Positions 38,501 to 46,823 are shown, numbered from the stretch's first letter. The stretch: DNA of 64,000 nt from UBA6168 sp041392505 (GCA_041392505.1 JAWKLX010000022.1:62001-126000), one strand, 5' to 3'. The notes: generated by a model not told the origin, from the letters alone. Translations and numbers: made by a program.

Positions 38501-40253
38501 GAATTGCTGAAATATCGGTGCAGGCAATTCTTAATAAAAACAAAATTCGTTTTAGTATTTTAAAATCATTTGCAATGATTTCTTTTTCGAAAAACTTAAA
38601 GAATACCTCTGAATAATCTGATAACAAAACAGAAACTAAAATTTCATCTTTCCAAAATTGTGTAACCTCAACATTTCTTAATGCTTCCTGAATAAATTCT
38701 TCTATTTCTTTAGGATTTTCTGACAAGTGGTCGGACAACCACAATCTAAATGCTCTACGTATAGGTAATGATTTTCCTAAATCATCAAAAAACTTTTCTG
38801 TGTCTAAATAATTAGAAAAACAACGGGAAACTATTTTATCCAACGTCCATTCTTCATAAATGTCGTGAGTAATAAAATATCCGTTATGACTGTCATTATA
38901 TCCAAGTATCTCGTCTTGTTTTAAATAAAACAAAGCTGATTGTGGCAAACCATCTCCGTTGATATAAAACCGACCTGTTTTATACCTCTGAATAGCAATA
39001 TTAATAATGCATTTTTCTCTTTCAAGATGTAAGTTGTCCTTCTGAACGGTATTTAGTATTCGCTTTTTCCAAAGCAAGTCGACAAATCCTTTATAGTTTC
39101 CTTGATTGTCAATGTTTGAATATTGTTGAACATACTCTCTTAGATAAAACAAGTTCCTAAGCCGTTCTAAAAATTTTTGATTGACGGGAAGAGAGAATTT
39201 AAATTCTTCTGCTATTGATTTTAATTCATCAGCACCAATCAAAGAAACATCATTAATTTCAAATGGCAACTGATAATTCTCTTTAATATGAAAAGTTAAA
39301 TCATTAAGGTAAGCGTAGCGTGTAGTAAAGATGATATTCCAACCATTTTCTTTTAATTTTTGTATTAGGATAGCAAGAATGTCATTATTAGTAATCTCTG
39401 CTAATTTTTCTGCTGAATCAACTACAAAAATTTTAGTAGATTCATCTTTAAAAGCATTGAGAAATTGTAAAAATGTGAATTTGTGGTAAAAGTGGAATAT
39501 GTCATTAATGTGATTTACATTAAGCTCGTTTGCTTTAAAAACACAAATTGGTATCTTCCTAAGATAAGAGTTATAAAATTCCTTGAAAATTGCAGTCTTA
39601 CCACATCCACCTTCGCCTGAAATAATTATGTTTTTTTTCTTTTGAGCAGCATTTGCTATTGTTGCAACAACAGAACTTCGGTCAATTTTAATTCGTTTGT
39701 CTCCAATTGAAATTTCTGTCTGAATTGCTTGTAAAATATTTTCGTTGTGTTTAGAAACTTCATCAAGCAAATCTCCTTCGTTTGGCTCAAGGCTGAAAAA
39801 AATGTCATTGATGTATTTATTTTCAGGCAAAGACAATTGTAATTCAAAATGACTTGGAACTCGCCATTGGATGTTTATTCCTTCGTTCTTAGCTGCTTTC
39901 TCAATGTCTAATTGGTATTGAGGTTTCTTATTGCTTTTAATGGTGCTTTCCGAAAGTTCTTGATTGATGTAGAAAAGTAATTCGTCTAATTCCTTGTTTT
40001 TAGATTTGGCTTTTTTGATTGAATCAATAATGTCGCCTTTGTTGTCAGCAATAGAGGTCGTGTAATATTTGGATTGAAAACCATAGAGTTTCCCGTCTTT
40101 TTCAATTGGTTCTGTCTCAATTCCTGTTTGATTTTTGTAACGAAAGAGTCCAATTCTATTATTGAATTCTGCACAGAACAACAAATATGACATTTGTTCA
40201 AATGCCCACGTTTCTTGTTTGTCGTATGTTAAACTAAAAATTTTCCAATTCAT
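35565..40253 (-). CDS. Avs-like antiviral protein: Mrr-like nuclease, STAND NTPase, helical sensor
   Basis: The product has 1562 residues. Residues 1-150 resemble an Mrr-type PD-(D/E)xK nuclease: GIETEPIEKDGKLYGFQSKY supplies Glu46 and the Gln60-x-Lys62 motif. A P-loop NTPase follows, with Walker A GEGGCGKT (213-220), Walker B FVVDSAE (276-282) and a TR pair (311-312) as in STAND ATPases. Residues from about 420 to the end are helix-rich repeats without catalytic motifs, as expected of a ligand-sensing array. Length and order match Avs-type phage-defence proteins (Avs4-like Mrr-STAND), which bind a conserved phage protein, oligomerise and cut DNA. The assignment rests on motifs only. It is more AT-rich than the flanking housekeeping genes and is bounded by attC-like sites, suggesting transfer. 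No frameshift seen. Confidence 0.75.
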   Translation of the reverse strand: MNWKIFSLTYDKQETWAFEQMSYLLFCAEFNNRIGLFRYKNQTGIETEPIEKDGKLYGFQSKYYTTSIADNKGDIIDSIKKAKSKNKELDELLFYINQELSESTIKSNKKPQYQLDIEKAAKNEGINIQWRVPSHFELQLSLPENKYINDIFFSLEPNEGDLLDEVSKHNENILQAIQTEISIGDKRIKIDRSSVVATIANAAQKKKNIIISGEGGCGKTAIFKEFYNSYLRKIPICVFKANELNVNHINDIFHFYHKFTFLQFLNAFKDESTKIFVVDSAEKLAEITNNDILAILIQKLKENGWNIIFTTRYAYLNDLTFHIKENYQLPFEINDVSLIGADELKSIAEEFKFSLPVNQKFLERLRNLFYLREYVQQYSNIDNQGNYKGFVDLLWKKRILNTVQKDNLHLEREKCIINIAIQRYKTGRFYINGDGLPQSALFYLKQDEILGYNDSHNGYFITHDIYEEWTLDKIVSRCFSNYLDTEKFFDDLGKSLPIRRAFRLWLSDHLSENPKEIEEFIQEALRNVEVTQFWKDEILVSVLLSDYSEVFFKFFEKEIIANDFKILKRILFLLRIACTDISAIQKTEIIIPKGKGWEEVISLIHKYKSDFFENNLKLVLPVLTDWCEFNKKGKTTRYSGLLALSLIEKTETQKDFYIHDKAEENILKVVFNSAHELQEELTQIFDNVLANKWTGHRDPYNGLCSKILQKPYLAVELIKILPLSVIQLCDLFWKKQPKKQERFGYDRDSMESRYGLMDEYKFDYHPSSANQTPVKWLLQSSFYETLNFITEFTNKAVESYSKSDYGQEDVVKITLHVNKTEVTQYLSGAIWDMYRGNGSPVVPNVLQSIHMALEKTLLELAQIGKPEIVQEILLKILIQSKSASLTSVVCSIVLAHPDKFYEVASILFKTIELFHFDTFRCTNEFQAKSLYSIGYGMDKVRDILYTDERLKTCEDKHRNSNLESLFLNYQLFGVKGFTEEQNTEFIEKLYKIIDQHKSNASTSKSYGILLARMNRRNLIPKVSQHDDNHLRIEFSPKELSDELKKESEEAHSQYQDFFKYTPLRVWADFLIGARNQTKTKKQEEYDSNPLLALAETKQLVEELQSGRNMGIMDYSIPGFSCSKLMIEYKDNLSREDKDFCKEIIHTSISNLFTDDYDSQISDGVEASVHAIPSLIKEYPDEIENYVTMMVLTLFDETSLGAYKRICDYVIESIYNSKLWEQNPKVAQSILFGYIKFKPIYKNIIAQKRKEIHWGRIPKSSILEELENKNADFNFENISFDINDITSLDIHDLEIVLQLIPSNTKDITHLDIYAKSLPLLASELLKDKRSYEHDSGDASNIYLLRRNIFKKFSYFILEREKSEIDVFLKPFIDSFSSTEESAALIEEIVSAEDYLNKYEQFWYVWNSLYPKIKELCVNPRSYHLKEIIINYLLAWRWWREGVEAWRSLKSENLSLYTDASKEIGNIPAVLYSIVKVLDSIGSNFKNEGIDWIHIIVSSNRSLNLNDLESNTLYYLEKFLRKFIFINRQKIKEEIRLRNKIIPILDFMIERGSIHGYLLRESIL

Positions 40254-40310
40254 TTTATGACATTAGTTCTATTGTTGATGTTCTGGGTCTTTATATCTTC
40301 TGTTACTTGC

Positions 40311-40512
40311 TGCCAACGTCCCGCATAGCTGACGTAGCGGGCTTTTGCCCGCTATGGACAGGTATGCTTTGAGCCTGTTGATAAACTCTTCCTATATTGT
40401 CAATAAATTTATTTTAAAATTTGTAAGGATCATTAAGTCAATTGTTTTTAGTTGATTGATTTAAATAAATCGTTCCCAAATTCGAGTTTATCAACAGCCA
40501 CTATTGTTATAG
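40311..40512. repeat. attC-like site split by an inverted-repeat insertion
   Basis: TGCCAAC (40311-40317) opens a bulged stem: GTCC-CGC-ATAGC pairs with GCTATGGAC, with an inner AGCGGGC/GCCCGCT hairpin at 40336-40353. The other end, GTTATAG (40506-40512), is the probable R' side. Between them lies a separate inverted-repeat block (40375-40497). Without it the site would be about 79 bases, a normal attC length. Confidence 0.35.
40375..40497. repeat. Small inverted-repeat element inside the intercistronic site
   Basis: CTGTTGATAAACTC (40375-40388) and GAGTTTATCAACAG (40484-40497) are perfect 14-base inverted ends of a 123-base AT-rich, non-coding block. This is the size and form of a MITE or a miniature inserted element. 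Confidence 0.6.
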
Positions 40513-40519
40513 CCAGCTT

Positions 40520-41503
40520 TCATTCTTTAATTTCTAATTTTAATATTTTACTTCTATCAAATTCACTTTGACTGACTGTCCCTTCTCCATTTGACAACTT
40601 TACTTTTGTTGTTTTATTAGCATCCGTTATTAAATATAAATCATATTCATCTTTATGGTTTATTATTTTTTCAAGCAAATCTGATTCTTTCATGAAAAAA
40701 TTATAATCCTTTTTATTTACATGGTAATATTCTAAATCGAAAGTTAATGCCTTATGGTTATCAGCTGTCAACTTGATAAATGATTCATATCCAAATCCAG
40801 CTTTATACTTGACATTTACTGGTAAAGAATCATTGTCGTATCCTTCAAATTCACTTTCAATTAATGAATTTCTGAAACAAGTCAATTCATATATTTGAGA
40901 GTAGTTTTTCGGTTGTATTTTATTTATCTTGTATACAATTTGGTCGTATTTTTCATCCCCATAAAAGTTCCTTTTTGCCTCTAATGGAGTTTCGCTTTTT
41001 TTGAAATATTTTTCTGCGTCTATTGCTATATTTCCATTTATATTAGGATACTGATATGTTAGAATACAATCTTCTAAATTTTTTAATCCTTTATTGAAAA
41101 CTGTAAATGGAAAACTTAGAAATAATAGGTTGCTATCATTTGGACTATCCAATTCATTAACCACATAAATAATAGATTTCTTATTTTTGTTTAAGGCATA
41201 ATTCCCCAACTTTAATTCTAATTCACCTTTGTCTAAGCTACCTGATTTCATTGCCAATTCAGTCCGATTCCAATTAGTTGTGACAGTTGCATAAATGGCA
41301 ATTGCCGATAAAATTAAAGGCAGCCAAGTTAAAATCATACTTTTACCTTCCTTTAATTTTAGTTTGGTAATTAGCCTTTTATTCTCTTTTTCAACTTTGC
41401 CTAAACGACTTTCCATTCCATTTAATGCAGTAACAAATTGGTCGATTACATCTTTTCCAATTTCAGAATTTTGTCCTTCTTCTTTATTTTGTTCTTCTTT
41501 CAT
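40520..41503 (-). CDS. Coiled-coil membrane protein of unknown function
   Basis: The product has 327 residues. A Glu/Lys-rich N-terminus with a short coiled coil (FVTALNGMESRLGKVEKENK, about residues 23-42) precedes one membrane helix (MILTWLPLILSAIAIYATVT, about 56-75). A beta-rich soluble domain of about 240 residues follows. I do not recognise it. It is as AT-rich as the Avs-like gene, on the same strand, and separately bounded by attC-like sites, so it looks like an independent cassette rather than a tight operon partner. A defence role by association is speculation. Confidence 0.75.
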   Translation of the reverse strand: MKEEQNKEEGQNSEIGKDVIDQFVTALNGMESRLGKVEKENKRLITKLKLKEGKSMILTWLPLILSAIAIYATVTTNWNRTELAMKSGSLDKGELELKLGNYALNKNKKSIIYVVNELDSPNDSNLLFLSFPFTVFNKGLKNLEDCILTYQYPNINGNIAIDAEKYFKKSETPLEAKRNFYGDEKYDQIVYKINKIQPKNYSQIYELTCFRNSLIESEFEGYDNDSLPVNVKYKAGFGYESFIKLTADNHKALTFDLEYYHVNKKDYNFFMKESDLLEKIINHKDEYDLYLITDANKTTKVKLSNGEGTVSQSEFDRSKILKLEIKE

Positions 41504-41518
41504 TTTTTTTATAGTTGG

Positions 41519-41571
41519 CTATAACTACAGTATTCACGCAATATTGCGTGTATTTCGCTTATGTGTTATTT
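41519..41571. repeat. attC-like site upstream of the coiled-coil membrane gene
   Basis: CTATAAC (41519-41525) and GTTATTT (41565-41571) enclose a perfect hairpin CACGCAAT/ATTGCGTG (41535-41550). GTTGGCTATAAC here mirrors GTTATAGCCAGC on the other side of the gene (40506-40517), so the gene has matching inverted ends. Confidence 0.4.
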
Positions 41572-41797
41572 CACATTTAATGTATCCAATGTATAAAGAA
41601 AAAGAAAAACAATAATTTAGGTATTGAAATTTACTCTATACAAAATACATTAACAGTGAAGCCAAAAAATATAAATAGTGGTGTTTTCCCGTAGTGGATG
41701 AAAGTATAATAAATGTTATCTCTAAAACACTGGCTAAAAGTAGAACAGCCTCCTTGTAAAGCCAAACAAAGTCCAATAAAAGTAGAGGAGGCAGCAA

Positions 41798-41832
41798 AAA
41801 AAAATGCCAGCCCAACGGCCAGCATTTTTTTT
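41798..41832 (-). terminator. Terminator for secA
   Basis: Read on the minus strand, ATGCTGGCC and GGCTGGCAT form a stem with a two-base mismatch, followed by a run of T. It lies about 110 bases past the secA stop. A run of T on the plus side makes it usable in both directions. Confidence 0.65.
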
Positions 41833-41870
41833 AGGTTTGTTATTTCGATTGTCGGAGGCAGATCGTGCTA

Positions 41871-41948
41871 TGAAGCAAGTTCGAATTTCGCTGCGCTCAG
41901 ACTGCCATCCCGAAGCAAGTTCGGGACTTCGCTGCGCTCAGACTACTT
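41871..41948. repeat. Imperfect direct repeat at the secA 3' end
   Basis: GAAGCAAGTTCG, a short variable piece and TTCGCTGCGCTCAGACT occur twice in a row (about 40-base unit). The second copy runs into the last codons of secA. Two units only, so not a CRISPR array; it matches a common Bacteroidota intergenic repeat type by eye. Confidence 0.6.
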
Positions 41949-44900
41949 CCCGTGACACTGCTTATACTTCTTCCCGCTTCCGCAAGGACAAGGATCATTG
42001 CGGCCCACCTTTTTTTCTGTATTCCGGACTGTTTCAGGGCGGGCAGGTTGGGAAACGCCTTCGGCGGCGGCACGTGCCCGGACGGCTTCGGCGTCGGTCG
42101 GGGCAGAGGCACCGGGACGGCTCATGCGCATTTTGCTGAGGTCCACTTTTTTCTGCTCTCGGGCCTGTTGTACCTGTTGGTTTTCGGGCATGGCCAGCAT
42201 GCCTTTGGCCAGGTAGGAGGAGGTCTCTTCGTTGGTCTCGTAAATGAGGTCTTCGAAGAGTTTGTAGGCCTCCATTTTATATTTCACGAGTGGGTCTTTC
42301 TGCTCAAAAGAGGCTGATTGGACAGACTCTTTGGTTTCGTCCATGGAGCGCAGGTGCTCTTTCCATTTGGAATCGATGATCGCCAAAGTCACCGCTTTTT
42401 CGATGTCCCGCATGATGGTTTTGCCGTTGGACTTGACCGATTCTTCCAGATCGGCAGAGATCGGCAGCATGCGGCTGCGGCCATCGGTGAACGGGATGGC
42501 GATGCGCTTGTACCGTTGTCCCTCGTTTTCGTAGATACGTTTGATGGTTGGGAGAAGGAGGTGGATGATGCCTTCTTCTTTTTTGCGGTAAAACTCATCG
42601 AACTGCTGCTGGTAGCGGTCGGACAGCTCATCGACGCTGTATTTTTTGAAATCGTCGATACTTATTTTTGGATCAATGCCCAGTACGCTGAGCGAGTCGC
42701 TGCGGAAACCTTCGTAGTCATCGTTCATTTTGTGGTGCGAAACAATGCTGTCGGTCATGGAGTGGAACATATTGTCGAGATCCACCTGCAAGCGCTCCCC
42801 GCTGAGGGCGTTGTACCGTTTTTTATAAATGGCTTCCCGCTGGATGTTCATCACATCGTCGTATTCCAGCAAACGCTTCCGAATACCGAAGTTGTTTTCT
42901 TCCACTTTTTTCTGCGCCCGCTCGATACTCTTGGTTACCATGCTGTGCTGGATCACGTCGCCTTCTTGGTGGCCCATGCGGTCCATCAGGCCAGCGATGC
43001 GTTCGCTTTGGAAGAGGCGCATCAATTTGTCGTCAAGGGAAACGTAGAACTGCGAAGAACCCGGATCACCTTGCCGTCCGGCACGTCCCCGGAGCTGGCG
43101 GTCAACCCGTCGGCTGTCGTGGCGTTCGGTACCGACAATGGCCAATCCACCGACCAATAACCTTTTGCTGTCCTGCTTGGAGAGGTCGTCCTGCTTGACG
43201 AGGTTGTACATTTCTGGCCGCAGCTGGAAAGCGGGGAAGAGTTCGTGGCTTTCGTCCAGCGTTATTTCCTTGCCCGTACCGCCTTGTTTGATGGTATAAA
43301 AATAACCGCCCTTGGCGCTGGAATCTTTTTTCACATCGATCACCTCAAAGATACAGGCGGGGGCCAATTTGATATCCGTACCCCGTCCCGCCATGTTGGT
43401 GGCGATGGTCACGTTACCATGCCCGTTGGCGTCCTGGTGTCCGGCACGAGCCACGATGGAGGCTTCCCGCTGGTGCTGCTTGGCGTTCAAAACTTCGTGG
43501 TTGACGCCCCGCATGCTCAGGTAGCGGCCCAATTTTTCCGAAATATCAACGGAAGTGGTACCGACCAAAACTGGCCGTCCGGCCCGGCTAAGGAGGGTGA
43601 TCCGATCGACCACGGCGTTGAATTTTTCCCGCTCCGTTTTATAAACTTCGTCATCGCCATCATCCCGAATGATCGGCATGTTGGTGGGGATGACTGACAC
43701 GTCGAGTTTGTAGATGTCCCAAAGTTCTTTGGCTTCGGTTTCGGCCGTACCCGTCATACCAGCCAATTTGTGGTACATCCTGAAATAGTTCTGCAAAGTG
43801 ACGGTGGCATAAGTTTGCGTAGCCTCACCCACCTTGACGTTTTCTTTCGATTCCAAGGCCTGGTGCAAACCATCAGAATAGCGACGGCCTTCCATCATCC
43901 GGCCCGTTTGCTCATCGACGATTTTGACCTCGCCGTTCATCACGATGTACTCTTCGTTTTTCTCAAACAAGGTGTAAGCCTTGAGCAATTGCGACATGGC
44001 GTGGAGGCGTCGGGATTTTACCGCAAAGTCTTGGGAGAGTTTGATTTTTTCTTCCTGTTTTTGCTCCTCCGTCAATTCATCGTCGTTGTCAATTTCCACC
44101 ATGCGGTCAGCGAGGCTCGGCATGATGAAGAAATTGGGGTCGCCTTTGCCTTGGGCCAGCCATTCTGCCCCGTTGTCGGTTAGCTCTACTTGTCGGTTTT
44201 TTTCATCGATGGTAAACAGGAGCGGCGCATCTACCAAGTGCATGTTTTTGGAATTCTCCTGCATATAATGGTTTTCCGTTTTTTGCAGGATGACCTTTAC
44301 ACCTTCTTGGTTGAGAAATTTGATGAGGGGGCGGTTCTTCGGCAGCGAGCGGTGTGCCCGCAACAAGGCCATTCCTCCTTCTCCCTCTTCCACGCCGTCA
44401 TCGCCTTCTTCAATCAATTTTTTAGCCTCTGTCAAATATTTACTGGACATTTTCTGCTGGGCAGCCAACAGCTTTTCAACGTCAGGTTTCAATTCTTTGT
44501 ATTCCTCCTCTTCACCGCTTTCGCTCACTGGCCCAGAGATGATGAGCGGTGTCCGGGCGTCGTCGATCAAAACTGAATCCACCTCATCGATCATCGTATA
44601 GTGGTGTTTGCCCTGCACCATTTCGTCGAGCGATCGCACCATGTTGTCACGCAGGTAGTCGAAACCAAATTCGTTGTTGGTGCCATAGGTGATGTCGCAC
44701 TGATAGGCTTTGCGACGGGCTTCTGAGTGGGGGCGATGGCGGTCGATACAATCGATGGTGAGGAACAAAAACTCCATCACGGGGCCGATCCATTCGCAGT
44801 CCCGTCGGGCGAGGTAGTCGTTCACCGTTACGACGTGGACCCCTTGTCCCGATAGGCCGTTCAGATAAGCGGGTAGGGTAGCGACGAGCGTTTTCCCTTC

Positions 44901-45482
44901 CCCGGTTGCCATCTCTGCGATCTGTCCTTCGTGCAATACCGAACCACCGATCAGCTGCACATCGTAGTGCACCATGTTCCAGGTGATCTGGGCACCGGCG
45001 GCATCCCAGCTATTTTTCCAAAGGGCTTTATCGCCCTCGATGGAGACATAATCTTTTTTCTGGTTGGCGGCCAGTTCCCGGTCGTGGTCGGTGGCGGTCA
45101 CTTTCAGGATAGGGTTTTCGCTGAAGCGGCGGGCGGTTTCTTTGACCACGGCAAATGCTTCCGGGAGCAGCTCTTTCAATACTTCTTCCAAGTGCTTGTC
45201 GCGTTCCTTTTGCAGTTCATCCAACTCTTTGAACAGCTCCTCTTTTTGGTGGATGTCCTCCTGTTCGTTCGCTTCCTTGCGGGTGGATTTGATGTCTTCA
45301 TCAATGCCAGCGAGGTGGTCAGCGATCCGTTGCCTGAATTCGAGCGTTTTGTTCCGCAGTTGGTCGAGGCTTAGGTCATGAAGTTTTTCATATTCCTCAT
45401 TCACTGCATCCACAATGGGGCTGTACTTATCGAAGTCCCTTTCACTTTTGTTCTTAAACAGTTTTTTGAAAATACCGAGCAT
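41943..45482 (-). CDS. secA: Preprotein translocase ATPase SecA
   Basis: The product has 1179 residues, long for SecA but usual for Bacteroidota, which carry inserts. It has Walker A MATGEGKTLVATLPAYLNG (about residue 190), DEAD-like MIDEVDSVLIDDARTPLIISG, helicase C motifs (TNMAGRGTDI, QLRGRAGRQGDPG) and a C-terminal SEC-C zinc motif, DPCPCGSGKKYKQCHGK. SecA drives unfolded proteins through SecYEG. The N-terminus MLGIFKKLFKNKSERD is an ordinary SecA start. The gene is single, with a terminator after it. Acidic inserts near residues 330-420 are lineage-specific. Confidence 0.98.
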   Translation of the reverse strand: MLGIFKKLFKNKSERDFDKYSPIVDAVNEEYEKLHDLSLDQLRNKTLEFRQRIADHLAGIDEDIKSTRKEANEQEDIHQKEELFKELDELQKERDKHLEEVLKELLPEAFAVVKETARRFSENPILKVTATDHDRELAANQKKDYVSIEGDKALWKNSWDAAGAQITWNMVHYDVQLIGGSVLHEGQIAEMATGEGKTLVATLPAYLNGLSGQGVHVVTVNDYLARRDCEWIGPVMEFLFLTIDCIDRHRPHSEARRKAYQCDITYGTNNEFGFDYLRDNMVRSLDEMVQGKHHYTMIDEVDSVLIDDARTPLIISGPVSESGEEEEYKELKPDVEKLLAAQQKMSSKYLTEAKKLIEEGDDGVEEGEGGMALLRAHRSLPKNRPLIKFLNQEGVKVILQKTENHYMQENSKNMHLVDAPLLFTIDEKNRQVELTDNGAEWLAQGKGDPNFFIMPSLADRMVEIDNDDELTEEQKQEEKIKLSQDFAVKSRRLHAMSQLLKAYTLFEKNEEYIVMNGEVKIVDEQTGRMMEGRRYSDGLHQALESKENVKVGEATQTYATVTLQNYFRMYHKLAGMTGTAETEAKELWDIYKLDVSVIPTNMPIIRDDGDDEVYKTEREKFNAVVDRITLLSRAGRPVLVGTTSVDISEKLGRYLSMRGVNHEVLNAKQHQREASIVARAGHQDANGHGNVTIATNMAGRGTDIKLAPACIFEVIDVKKDSSAKGGYFYTIKQGGTGKEITLDESHELFPAFQLRPEMYNLVKQDDLSKQDSKRLLVGGLAIVGTERHDSRRVDRQLRGRAGRQGDPGSSQFYVSLDDKLMRLFQSERIAGLMDRMGHQEGDVIQHSMVTKSIERAQKKVEENNFGIRKRLLEYDDVMNIQREAIYKKRYNALSGERLQVDLDNMFHSMTDSIVSHHKMNDDYEGFRSDSLSVLGIDPKISIDDFKKYSVDELSDRYQQQFDEFYRKKEEGIIHLLLPTIKRIYENEGQRYKRIAIPFTDGRSRMLPISADLEESVKSNGKTIMRDIEKAVTLAIIDSKWKEHLRSMDETKESVQSASFEQKDPLVKYKMEAYKLFEDLIYETNEETSSYLAKGMLAMPENQQVQQAREQKKVDLSKMRMSRPGASAPTDAEAVRARAAAEGVSQPARPETVRNTEKKVGRNDPCPCGSGKKYKQCHGK

Positions 45483-45485
45483 AAT

Positions 45486-45560
45486 ATAGGTATTGAAAAT
45501 TGGCTATTAGGTATTGGATTGCTAATCGGATTTATCAGTAAAATCAAATACCTGATACCC
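45486..45560. repeat. 8-base-unit spacer upstream of secA
   Basis: Units such as TGGCTATT/AGGTATTG step at 8 bases on the left, and AATACC/GATACCC-type pieces on the right are their complements, giving a weak hairpin. It lies directly before the secA start (gene on the minus strand), so it is probably in the secA 5' leader. Confidence 0.5.
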
Positions 45561-46128
45561 TTTTGAAAAATTCGGGTGCAAATTTAGGCAACTAGTTGAT
45601 GAATGATAACGGGTAATAGGGGTTTCCCAAAGGGATGCTCTTAGCAAAGAAATGGGAATTATTTAAATGGTTGGTAGTGAATAGATTAGGCGAAAAATAA
45701 AAACAATTTTAATCATCGTGTAACCACAGATCACCAGCGACCCAAGTTTTTAATGCCAATCATATTCCGTTCCATTGGTAGAAACGTGACGGAGTGTCAG
45801 GGAAGGGTAGGGCAAAGCGGAATTTTTGGCAGTAAAATGAGATTGCTTTTCTATGTTAGCCTCCTATTTGTCTGACTGTATTTTATTAGTTGAACGTGTG
45901 TTCTGGAAATGGGCCTCGCTCCAGAGGAGCGGAATCTTTGTAGAAGCTGTTTTCCGCTCCATTGGAGCGGTATTTCTTCGAGATAGCGTCCCGATGGAAC
46001 GCCCACGTATTTCACAACATCTTGCTACAAAGATAAAAGCCCTAACGGGCTTAGTAATCAGTAGTTTAAATCCAAAACTCACGTTAGTTGAAAAGGCGAC
46101 AGATGAAAATTAGGGTAATACCCAGAAA
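45561..46128. repeat. Intergenic block with repeated GGAGCGG-type motifs
   Basis: No credible gene. ATTCCGTTCCATTGG(T)AGAAA near 45765 and a related GAGCGGAATCTTTGTAGAAG ... CTCCATTGGAGCGG block (45927-45975) look like two degenerate copies of a dispersed intergenic repeat. The plus-strand open frame at 45853-46113 crosses this block and is not supported. Confidence 0.45.
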
Positions 46129-46130
46129 TA

Positions 46131-46170
46131 AAAAACCCCGAATCCCAGGCTCGTCCAGGATTCGGGGTTA
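46131..46170 (-). terminator. Rho-independent terminator
   Basis: ACCCCGAATCCTGG pairs with CCAGGGATTCGGGGT-like sequence (ends AACCCCGAATCC and GGATTCGGGGTT on the two strands) and runs into T6 on the minus strand. It ends the gene at 46197-46823. Confidence 0.8.
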
Positions 46171-46196
46171 AAACGAAAGCAAAGCGCCTCCGATGG

Positions 46197-46823
46197 TTAC
46201 GGTTTCGCCACTTTCGATTTATACCTCTCCTTACCTACCCGGTAATGCCCAACAGCGATGGCCTCGCCAGGGTTGCAATTCCAGGCCTCCGGCATATAGT
46301 TCCGGGTGAAATTATAAACGGTATTGGACACAGGGTCCATGACGGAAAGGTCATTGCCCGCATTGGCATGGGCCGAATTCGGATAAATGGCCAGCGGGTC
46401 GTCGTTGTTGATTAAGGAGAGGAAGGCTGGGCATTCCTCCTGCCGTTTTTTAAACGTAAACAACAACGTCTCCTCCTCTTTCAAAAGGATGATTTCCGGG
46501 TCGTTGGAAATCAGGCCAAAAGAAATATAATCCACTTCCGGGTTTTCTTCAGGGCCACTGATGTAAGCATTTTGCAGCCATTCTCCACTGACATTGTTAA
46601 AAGCAGTGAAACTAGTGCCAACAGGGGCCAGTAGGGTCACCTGCCCAGAACCGATAATGGTATATTGGCTCAGGTCAACCCCTTCTTCCAAACGGGCAAA
46701 AACGCCCCATTGTTCTTGGGCTTCCATCCAGTGGAGCTTGAATTCGATTTGTGAAAAAGCAGAAAATGAATGCGATAGAATAGCGGCAATGGCCAGTGCT
46801 TTTAAGAGTGGGAATCGTTTCAT
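46197..46823 (-). CDS. Secreted protein of unknown function
   Basis: The product has 208 residues. The signal peptide MKRFPLLKALAIAAILSHSFSAFSQ is cleaved near residue 25. The mature chain is beta-rich, with WGVFARLEEGVDLSQYTIIG and later LFTFKKRQEECPAFLSLINN, then NCNPGEAIAVGHY at the C-terminus. A cohesin-like fold is conceivable, but I do not recognise the family. It is followed by a clear terminator at 46131 and stands alone. Confidence 0.75.
   Translation of the reverse strand: MKRFPLLKALAIAAILSHSFSAFSQIEFKLHWMEAQEQWGVFARLEEGVDLSQYTIIGSGQVTLLAPVGTSFTAFNNVSGEWLQNAYISGPEENPEVDYISFGLISNDPEIILLKEEETLLFTFKKRQEECPAFLSLINNDDPLAIYPNSAHANAGNDLSVMDPVSNTVYNFTRNYMPEAWNCNPGEAIAVGHYRVGKERYKSKVAKP

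Noticed and set aside
40254..40519. Operon link between the Avs-like gene and the membrane-protein gene
   Set aside because: The 266-base gap with strong hairpins and an inverted-repeat block argues for separate units despite the common strand.
35473..41571. A true integron
   Set aside because: No integrase gene or attI is in the window and the site ends match the consensus only in part; kept as attC-like hypothesis.
41871..41948. Repeat-spacer look of a CRISPR array
   Set aside because: Only two imperfect units, no cas genes, and the second overlaps secA codons.
42318..43160. 280-residue plus-strand open frame inside secA
   Set aside because: Antisense shadow of SecA caused by biased third positions; no start context or domain.
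45853..46113. 86-residue plus-strand open frame
   Set aside because: It crosses a dispersed repeat-like block and has no signal, domain or plausible start context.
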